Assembly: GCA_028280815.1 (NCBI GenBank)
Contig: JANQLC010000022.1
Span: 1 to 64,000, forward strand
Length of the DNA: 64,000 nucleotides
DNA from: Flavobacteriales bacterium
Lineage (GTDB): Bacteria > Bacteroidota > Bacteroidia > Flavobacteriales > JANQLC01
Direction of reading: 5' to 3'
Position 1 is the stretch's first letter. Each line of letters begins with the position of its first letter. The translations under genes and the position numbers were made by a program. The notes beneath the pieces are model-generated. The model searched no databases, was not told the origin of the DNA, and saw only the letters and a list, made by a program, of their open reading frames with translations. This document shows positions 57,168 through 64,000 of this stretch, piece after piece.

Positions 57168-58604
57168 TTGAAGAAGCTCGACCAGTATATACTGAAACAA
57201 TTTATAGGCCCTTTTTTAGCCACCTTCTTCGTCGTGGTATTTCTATTGGATATGCTATCCCTATTCACCTATATCAAAGACTTTGCCGGCAAGGGCTTAG
57301 ACAGCCTGAGCATGCTCGAGCTCTTGGGCTACGTATCCCTATCCATGGTGCCCATGGCTACGCCTTTGGCCATTCTCCTATCCGCCATCATGGCATTTGG
57401 CAACCTCGGTGAAAAATATGAGCTGACCGCTTTAAAAGCCTCTGGCATTTCCCTGATACGCGTCTTCAGGTCTCTCATAGCCATCGTCTCCCTACTGAGT
57501 TTGGGCATGCACCTCTATATGGAAAACGCCTACCCCAAGATCAATTTTCACCTGTTGAACATGAAGGCCAATATGGTCCGAAAAAATGCAGCCGTACAGT
57601 TTCGGCCCGGCGTCTTTGACAACTCCATCCCCGGTTACTACATACGGGTCGCAAAAAAATCTGGGCCTGATAACAACATCCTCCACGATGTCTTCATCCA
57701 AAGGACGGGCGGTTTTCAAGAGGACCAGGAAACCATCGTCGCCAAGCGCGGGAAAATACTCGGTTCTCCAAGCCCGGATTACCTGATCATGGAGTTGACA
57801 GATGGGGAATTATACCGGGATGAAATCCAGGGCAAGACGATGGCGGAAAGGGAGAGACAACCGATGAGCGCTACCTCTTTTCACAAACTCACCCAATACA
57901 TCGACATCTCTTCCATCACCCGGGTTGACTTGGACAAAACCATTAGCAGTAGCCATCACAAAATGCTCAATTCCGAGAATCTGAGGACCTTCTCAGACAG
58001 CCTTTCCACTTTGAAGTCCAATAGGGTTGCACGCTATGCGAAAAATACGCTTCGCCATGCCGTACCGGTAAAAAACCCTTCCCAAATCGACTCCCCCACC
58101 CGAGACAGCCCCCAACCGGCGCATTCCTTTTCGAGTCTTTTGACTAACAATCCCACAGCTGACCAAGGCCTGATCGCCCAAGCCATAACCGATGTACAAG
58201 GCGATCTAAAGACGCAAAAACAGCAGCGCGAATGGCTGGAATGGCGCACCAAAGAAATCGGTCGTTTAAACATTGAGCTACAGCAAAAGTGGTCCTTTTC
58301 CTGTGCTTGTTTCATCCTCTTTTTCGTCGGTGCGCCCCTGGGCTCCATCATTCGAAAAGGCGGGTTTGGCCTACCTTTCCTATCTGCCGTCATCATATTT
58401 GTAACCTATTACATCCTGTACCTAACCGGTGAAAATATGACCACACGCGGGCGGTGGAATGCCTTTTGGGGCGCTTGGCTCAATTCCGTCGTACTCTTCC
58501 CGCTCGGTGTTTTCCTCACCTATAAGGCTGTGATCGACTCTTCGCTATTCGACTTGGACGCATACCGATTTGTGAAACGAAAAAAGCGCAAGCGCAGCAC
58601 CTGA
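57168..58604 (+). CDS. LptF/LptG-family (YjgP/YjgQ) permease
   Basis: LDQYILKQFIGPFLATFFVVVFLLDMLSLFTYIKDFAGKGLDSL; SAIMAFGNLGEKYELTALKASGIS; TTG start. Confidence 0.92.
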   Translation: MKKLDQYILKQFIGPFLATFFVVVFLLDMLSLFTYIKDFAGKGLDSLSMLELLGYVSLSMVPMATPLAILLSAIMAFGNLGEKYELTALKASGISLIRVFRSLIAIVSLLSLGMHLYMENAYPKINFHLLNMKANMVRKNAAVQFRPGVFDNSIPGYYIRVAKKSGPDNNILHDVFIQRTGGFQEDQETIVAKRGKILGSPSPDYLIMELTDGELYRDEIQGKTMAERERQPMSATSFHKLTQYIDISSITRVDLDKTISSSHHKMLNSENLRTFSDSLSTLKSNRVARYAKNTLRHAVPVKNPSQIDSPTRDSPQPAHSFSSLLTNNPTADQGLIAQAITDVQGDLKTQKQQREWLEWRTKEIGRLNIELQQKWSFSCACFILFFVGAPLGSIIRKGGFGLPFLSAVIIFVTYYILYLTGENMTTRGRWNAFWGAWLNSVVLFPLGVFLTYKAVIDSSLFDLDAYRFVKRKKRKRST

Positions 58605-58606
58605 AC

Positions 58607-59719
58607 ATGTTACATTCTATTCCAGAAGCTGTTGAAGACATCAAACGAGGCAAACTCGTCATCGTCGTGGACGATAAAAATCGTGAAAACGAAGGTGATT
58701 TCGCAGCGGCTGCTGAGAAGGTAACCCCCGAGATGATCAACTTTATGGTCACCAAGGGGCGCGGTTTGATCTGTACACCCCTGCTTGAAAAGCGCTGTCA
58801 GGAGTTGGGGCTGGAGCGCATGGTAAAAGACAACTCCGATCCGATGGGAACCGCTTTTACCGTCTCGGTAGACAAATGCGGAGACGGGGTGACCACTGGG
58901 ATTTCAGCATCCGATCGCGCCAAGACCGTACGCGCCTTAAGCGATCCCAAAACGCGGCCCCACCACCTGAATCGCCCCGGACACGTCTTTCCCCTAATCG
59001 CCAAAGAAGGCGGTGTGCTCAGGCGAACCGGACACACCGAAGCAGCCGTCGACCTAGCGCGCTTAGCGGGATTGACGCCGGCGGGCATACTGGTGGAAAT
59101 CATGAATGAAGACGGTAGCATGGCCCGACTTCCCCAACTGGAAACCATCTCCAAAACCCTGGGTATCAAAATCATTTCCATCGAAGACCTCGTGGCCTAT
59201 CGAATGCGATGCGATTCCCTTATCGGGCACAGGGAGTCGTTTCCCGTGCATACGCGTTTCGGCGACTTTCAATTTCACGCCTACGAACAAACCACCGATG
59301 GACAATACCACTATGTGCTGACCCGAGGTATGTGGCATGCAGATGACGAAGTTCTGGTGCGCGTCCACTCCTTGCGGGAAAAAAATGACCTGATCGCCTT
59401 TTTAACATCTGACACCCGTGCGCAATTGGAATCCGTATTCAACCTGATTCAAAGGGATGGAAAAGGGGCGGTAATCTTCGTCAATCCCCAGGAAACACAG
59501 CGTAGCACGCGCGATCGAATCGCGGGTTTTCAAAGCGCACAAAACCGAGAGAACTACGACAACCCAGCGGTGAAGATGGACCAAAAGGACTACGGAATCG
59601 GCGCGCAAATCATCCGTGAATTGGGCATTCGGAAACTCAAGCTGATCACCCGAAAACCATCGAAGCGAATTGGAATCGAAGGCTACGGCATTCAAATCAC
59701 CGCCCACGTCAATTGGTGA
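58607..59719 (+). CDS. ribB: 3,4-dihydroxy-2-butanone 4-phosphate synthase with degenerate GTP cyclohydrolase II-like domain
   Basis: DDKNRENEGDFAAAAEKVTPEMINFM; GHTEAAVDLARLAG; the C-terminal GCHII-like region lacks the Cys ligands and EGRGIGL. Confidence 0.9.
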   Translation: MLHSIPEAVEDIKRGKLVIVVDDKNRENEGDFAAAAEKVTPEMINFMVTKGRGLICTPLLEKRCQELGLERMVKDNSDPMGTAFTVSVDKCGDGVTTGISASDRAKTVRALSDPKTRPHHLNRPGHVFPLIAKEGGVLRRTGHTEAAVDLARLAGLTPAGILVEIMNEDGSMARLPQLETISKTLGIKIISIEDLVAYRMRCDSLIGHRESFPVHTRFGDFQFHAYEQTTDGQYHYVLTRGMWHADDEVLVRVHSLREKNDLIAFLTSDTRAQLESVFNLIQRDGKGAVIFVNPQETQRSTRDRIAGFQSAQNRENYDNPAVKMDQKDYGIGAQIIRELGIRKLKLITRKPSKRIGIEGYGIQITAHVNW

Positions 59720-59828
59720 GCCCACACCAGAGTCCAATGTTTAATGCAGCTGCAATGCGCTCAAAGATATAAACGCATCCCTGTTGACAAATTTTACGAT
59801 TTGAAATACACCGCTAGGCTAATATTTT

Positions 59829-59836
59829 TATTTTTG
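59829..59836 (+). promoter_or_regulatory. -7-like TATTTTTG upstream of parA
   Basis: 25 nt before the ATG. Confidence 0.5.
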
Positions 59837-59861
59837 CAATCGCAACCATCGGCCGCCTGTA

Positions 59862-60653
59862 ATGGGAAAGATCGTAGCGGTAGCCAACCAAAAAGGGGGG
59901 GTAGGAAAAACCACTACCTCGGTTAATTTAGCCGCAGCGCTCGGCGTGCTCGAGCGGAAGACCTTGCTGATCGATGCCGACCCACAAGCCAATGCCACCT
60001 CATCGCTGGGGCTACGTGTCGGCGAAGTGGGATTGGGCACCTACGAATGTTTGGAGCATACGGCATCGGCTGTGGCTTGCATTCAAGCGGTCGACTCGCC
60101 CAACTTAGATATCATGCCCGCACAGCTGGATTTGGTCGCAGCGGAAATCGAGATCGTGGACAAGCCCAACCGGGAATCCATGCTCAAAGCAGCCTTGACG
60201 CCCATTCAAAATGCCTATGATTACCTGATCATCGATTGCGCTCCGAGCTTGGGGTTGATCACCCTCAATGCGCTTACCGTTGCCGATTCGGTAATCATTC
60301 CGATCCAATGCGAGTACTTTGCCCTCGAGGGACTGGGAAAACTGCTGAACACCATAAAGAGCGTACACCGGTTACACAACCCGAATTTGGATATCGAAGG
60401 CTTGTTGCTCACCATGTACGATCCGCGGCTGCGCCTCTCAAACCAGGTGGTGGAAGAGGTGAAAACCCACTTTGAAGCCATGGTTTTTCAAACGGTCATC
60501 TCCCGAAATGTACGCTTGGGTGAGGCACCTGGCTTCGGTGTTCCCATCATAAAATACGATTCCGAGAGCAAGGGCGCTATCCATTACCTGCACTTGGCAC
60601 ACGAATTCTTACAGCGCAACCAAGCGGAAATCAATCTGGAATCAAATGGGTAA
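59862..60653 (+). CDS. parA: chromosome partitioning ATPase ParA
   Basis: ANQKGGVGKTTTSVNLAAALG; IDADPQANATSSLG. Confidence 0.96.
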   Translation: MGKIVAVANQKGGVGKTTTSVNLAAALGVLERKTLLIDADPQANATSSLGLRVGEVGLGTYECLEHTASAVACIQAVDSPNLDIMPAQLDLVAAEIEIVDKPNRESMLKAALTPIQNAYDYLIIDCAPSLGLITLNALTVADSVIIPIQCEYFALEGLGKLLNTIKSVHRLHNPNLDIEGLLLTMYDPRLRLSNQVVEEVKTHFEAMVFQTVISRNVRLGEAPGFGVPIIKYDSESKGAIHYLHLAHEFLQRNQAEINLESNG

Positions 60654-61512
60654 AAGAAGCGCATTGGGACGTGGACTGGCTGGACTCTTAAACGATCCAG
60701 ATGAGGGGCGAGATGCTTTGAAAGTCGCCTCGGGCCACATCTTTGAAATTCCACTGGATCAAATCGAAACCAATCCCTACCAACCGCGCACCCAGTTCAG
60801 GGAATCGGCGTTGAGAGAACTGGCACAGTCCATCGGGCAATTGGGCGTCGTTCAGCCCATCACCGTGCGCCAGCTCGGTACGAATACATTTCAATTGGTC
60901 TCAGGCGAGCGCCGTTTTCGCGCTGCGGGCTTGGCTGGCCTGAGGTGCATTACCGCTTATGTAAGGGTAGCAAACGACAGAGAAGTACTCGAGATGGCGC
61001 TGGTGGAAAACATTCAACGACGGGACTTAAACCCCATCGAAGTCGCCCTGTGCTATCGGCGGTTAGTCCAGGAGCTCGAACTCACCCAAGAAGCGATCAG
61101 CACGCGTGTGGGCAAAAAGCGCTCCACGGTTAGCAACTACCTCCGACTGCTCCGCTTAGACCCCATCATACAGTCGGGAATCCGCGACGAGATGATCGGC
61201 ATGGGACACGGCAGGGCTTTGGTAAACGTAAAGGATACAGCCGTACAGCTGAATATATATGAACGTATCATCAGAGAAGACCTAAACGTACGCCAGACCG
61301 AGCACCTGGTCCGTCGGTGGAACGAACCCCAAAAAAGGCTAAAAAAGACCAGAGAACTGCCCTATTACTTAAAAGAAGCCCGAGAAGACATAAGCGATTT
61401 CTTAGGTTCGCCTGTCGCCATCGAATGTGATGAGCGGGGAAAGGGCCAGATCGTCATCAACTTTGAATCCGAGCATGATTTCCAAACCTTATATCAAAAG
61501 CTGTGTTCCTAG
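60646..61512 (+). CDS. parB: chromosome partitioning protein ParB
   Basis: NPYQPRTQFRESALRELAQSI; LVSGERRFRAAGLAGL; ALVENIQRRDLNPIE; overlaps parA by 8 nt. Confidence 0.96.
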   Translation: MGKRSALGRGLAGLLNDPDEGRDALKVASGHIFEIPLDQIETNPYQPRTQFRESALRELAQSIGQLGVVQPITVRQLGTNTFQLVSGERRFRAAGLAGLRCITAYVRVANDREVLEMALVENIQRRDLNPIEVALCYRRLVQELELTQEAISTRVGKKRSTVSNYLRLLRLDPIIQSGIRDEMIGMGHGRALVNVKDTAVQLNIYERIIREDLNVRQTEHLVRRWNEPQKRLKKTRELPYYLKEAREDISDFLGSPVAIECDERGKGQIVINFESEHDFQTLYQKLCS

Positions 61513-61513
61513 T

Positions 61514-62053
61514 GTGAAAAAAATCGCATTCCACCTACTGTATCTCTTGGCAGTGATACACTTAGACCTCTGCGCACAGGTAAAAAGAGTGGACGCTGCC
61601 GCGGCGAGCAGACGCCGAATCCCTGCCAAAGCTGCCCTGTACTCGGCTGTATTGCCGGGCTTGGGACAGACCTACAACCGAAAATACTGGAAGATTCCCA
61701 TCGTTTACGCACTCATCGGCACCAGTGTCTATTTCATCAAAGATGGAAACGACAAATACCGGCGACTCCGAGACGCTTTCATCACCCGAATCAATGGCGG
61801 GGATGATGAATTCAAGGGCATTTTAACCCCTGAACAAATTGCGAGGGGGGCTGATCACTATGAGGAGGATAAGAATTTGGCTATCCTATTCACGGGGATT
61901 TTTTACGCGCTCAACATATTAGATGCGCTTGTGGGCGCCCACCTATCTGTGTTTGATGCGGACGAGAACTTGTTCCACCTGGCGCCGGTTCTATTCCATA
62001 CGCCCGATAAAGGCGTACGAGAAATGGGCATTGGTCTATGCCTTAGATTCTAA
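61514..62053 (+). CDS. DUF5683-type protein
   Basis: IPAKAALYSAVLPGLGQTYNRKYWKIPIVYALIGTSVYF; GTG start 2 nt after the parB stop; position downstream of parB. Confidence 0.85.
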   Translation: MKKIAFHLLYLLAVIHLDLCAQVKRVDAAAASRRRIPAKAALYSAVLPGLGQTYNRKYWKIPIVYALIGTSVYFIKDGNDKYRRLRDAFITRINGGDDEFKGILTPEQIARGADHYEEDKNLAILFTGIFYALNILDALVGAHLSVFDADENLFHLAPVLFHTPDKGVREMGIGLCLRF

Positions 62054-62145
62054 CCCGATAGCGGTCGTCAAAAGCGTTTTGAGAGGCCAAGTGGCAGGGC
62101 CCCAAGCCTTCTACCTGATCGCTCGTAGCATTTGGGCATAGTCAT

Positions 62146-62153
62146 TACATTTG
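62146..62153 (+). promoter_or_regulatory. -7-like TACATTTG between the DUF5683 gene and lepB
   Basis: 87 nt before the lepB ATG; a GTG-initiated 23-codon ORF begins at 62159. Confidence 0.4.
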
Positions 62154-62240
62154 CTTCGTGAAGATAGGGCGACTGACAGATGCAACCCCCCCGTACAAGG
62201 GTAGCGGGACGGGCGAGAAAACCGATTAAATTCGATTATC

Positions 62241-63773
62241 ATGACCTATTTACAGTGGTTTTTCTTCTATCTGTTGTTAAACGCGATTCACTTTGTAGGC
62301 AGCTGGAAGCTCTATCAAAAAGCGGGGCGAAAAGCCTGGGAAGCCGCCATACCTATTTACAACCTATTCGTTTTGACACAGATTCTCGACCGGCCGCGCT
62401 GGTGGGTGATCTTGTTTTTTATCCCCGTGGTCAACAACGTGATGATCGTGGTCACTTGGATCGATTGGCTCTATGCCTTCAACCGGCGAAAATTCGTCGA
62501 TTGTCTCTCAGCTGTCATCACATTGGGCGGCTACTTGATCTATCTGAATTATTTTAAAGACGTCACCTATACAGGCCGCTCCGATGCCAACCGCGAAACC
62601 TGGGTCAGTATCATAGTCTTTGCCATTGTAGCGGTTACGATCATTCGCACCTATACCATCGAGGCATTTAGCATTCCGACCTCCTCGATGGAAAAGACTT
62701 TGATGGTCGGCGATTTTTTATTCGTCAACAAAATGATATACGGTGTGCGTTTTCCCATGACCCCCTTGAGTCTGCCAATCCTACACCGAAATGTGCCGCT
62801 CATCCATTGCAAAGCATTTTTGAACGAGCCCGCCCTCCCCTATCTTCGACTACCCGCATTTCGCCACATTGAGAATGGTGATATAGTCGTGTTCAACTAC
62901 CCCGGAAGTGGAAGACCCGGTGACTTTCCCGGAGCGCGGGACAACGTGGACAAAAAACAGTTCTGGGTAAAGCGCTGTGTAGGGGTAGCAGGGGATTCGT
63001 TGGCGGTGCGGGACGGAGTGGTCTTCATCGATGGAAAGCCCTTGCCATGGCCTGAAAACGCCCGCCCCCAAAGCAGTTATATCGCAACGACCACAAACGG
63101 GGTGATGAACCCCAAATTGCTCGCCGAGCGCTTTGACATCACCGATCGCCCCCACAGCGTCCGAGGCGACCGCCGTGCATTCGTGTTGCAACTCAATGCG
63201 GAGAGCTTAAAAGCGGTCAAGGGCTTTTCCAACGTGACCGCAGTGAGCGAACAACTGTACGAAAGGGGATTTGCAGAACCAAATATCTTTCCCTCCGACA
63301 AAGGCTGGAACCGAGATAATTATGGCCCGATTTACATCCCCAAAGCCGGTGACTTACTCACCCTTACCGAGGAAAACATAGCCCAATACAGGCGCTTGAT
63401 CCGCGTTTACGAACACCACAAGCTAAGGGAGAGAGATGGGTCGTTTTTCATCGATGGCAAGCCGACCCGTACCTACCGCGTGCAACAGGATTACTACTTC
63501 ATGATGGGGGATAACCGGCACAATTCCGAAGATTCGCGCTATTGGGGATACGTGCCCATGGAATACGTCGTCGGCAAGCCCTTATTTATATGGTTCAGTT
63601 GGAACGCGCATGCGCGAGGTGTGGCCAAGATTCGCTGGAACCGCTTGATGACGCTGGTCGGTGACAAGGCTGGACACAGGTCTTACGCCCTTTGGGCGAT
63701 CGCGGTCCTCATCGCAGCCTACCTGATCTATTCGACCTATAGGAGCCTTAGGAAAAGACAAACCCCTTCATAA
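62241..63773 (+). CDS. lepB: signal peptidase I with N-terminal membrane (DUF5684-like) extension
   Basis: FSIPTSSMEKTLMVGDFLFVNK; FWVKRCVGVAGDSL; MGDNRHNSEDSRYWGYVP. Confidence 0.94.
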   Translation: MTYLQWFFFYLLLNAIHFVGSWKLYQKAGRKAWEAAIPIYNLFVLTQILDRPRWWVILFFIPVVNNVMIVVTWIDWLYAFNRRKFVDCLSAVITLGGYLIYLNYFKDVTYTGRSDANRETWVSIIVFAIVAVTIIRTYTIEAFSIPTSSMEKTLMVGDFLFVNKMIYGVRFPMTPLSLPILHRNVPLIHCKAFLNEPALPYLRLPAFRHIENGDIVVFNYPGSGRPGDFPGARDNVDKKQFWVKRCVGVAGDSLAVRDGVVFIDGKPLPWPENARPQSSYIATTTNGVMNPKLLAERFDITDRPHSVRGDRRAFVLQLNAESLKAVKGFSNVTAVSEQLYERGFAEPNIFPSDKGWNRDNYGPIYIPKAGDLLTLTEENIAQYRRLIRVYEHHKLRERDGSFFIDGKPTRTYRVQQDYYFMMGDNRHNSEDSRYWGYVPMEYVVGKPLFIWFSWNAHARGVAKIRWNRLMTLVGDKAGHRSYALWAIAVLIAAYLIYSTYRSLRKRQTPS

Positions 63774-63776
63774 GTG

Positions 63777-64000
63777 ATGCCAAAAGCCCTGTTCGTCCCT
63801 TTTTACTTTCCGCCCATCGACTACTTTCGGGCCCTGGTCAAACACGCCGTCGTCTTGGAGTGGGCGGATCGGTATCAGAGGCAGAGTTATCGGAACCGCT
63901 GCCACATCTATGGGGCCAATGGATTGCTGCTGCTCAGCGTGCCGGTTTCACACCGGGGAATCCGAAAAGCCAAAGACCGCCAAATCGCTTACGACTCGAA
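63777..64000 (+). CDS. WbqC-family protein, truncated by window end
   Basis: FVPFYFPPIDYFRALVKHAVVLEWADRYQRQSYRNRCHIYGANGLLLLSVPV. Confidence 0.8.
   Translation, partial: MPKALFVPFYFPPIDYFRALVKHAVVLEWADRYQRQSYRNRCHIYGANGLLLLSVPVSHRGIRKAKDRQIAYDS

Noticed and set aside
59700-61520. parS site near parAB
   Set aside because: No TGTTTCACGTGAAACA-like palindrome seen by eye in or around the operon.
62159-62230. GTG-initiated 23-codon ORF (MKIGRLTDATPPYKGSGTGEKTD) as a dapB remnant
   Set aside because: Only the first three residues resemble a DapB start; no GxGxMG motif, so not supportable.
1-64000. tRNA, rRNA, tmRNA, RNase P RNA or SRP RNA genes
   Set aside because: Scanned intergenic regions for GTTCGAATC-like T-arms and conserved cores by eye; nothing convincing, though an Infernal/tRNAscan run would be decisive.

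Overview
The window is a Bacteroidota chromosome segment of about 50% GC by eye, mostly housekeeping genes. Recognisable genes include rpsU, prfA, dnaJ/grpE, murA, uvrD/pcrA-type helicase, oxyR, map, gpmI, recG, pheT, dnaB, accA, recQ, kdsD-tatC-lptB, ftsK, ribB, and parA-parB-DUF5683-lepB-WbqC. Many genes have a TAnnTTTG (-7-like) hexamer/octamer just upstream, as expected for Bacteroidota. Accessory or eroding parts: (i) three surface/envelope genes that look like pseudogenes: a SprB-/biotinyl-like + AGCS transporter with at least 3 frameshifts, a Leu-rich-repeat lipoprotein with 4 in-frame stops plus 1 frameshift, and a TlpA-like lipoprotein with about 3 frameshifts; (ii) a compact Type II restriction-modification pair (MvaI/BcnI-like REase + SPPY methyltransferase) packed directly behind oxyR; (iii) intergenic islands built of a highly degenerate, strand-asymmetric ~40-55 bp repeat, one of which contains well-preserved 97-bp and 141-bp tandem repeats starting at the pheT stop codon; (iv) an AT-rich secreted orphan ORF flanked by imperfect direct repeats. 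The repeat-island family is the best candidate for something undescribed. No convincing tRNA, rRNA, CRISPR array or transposase was found. All assignments come from reading the sequence and motifs; no database search was run.
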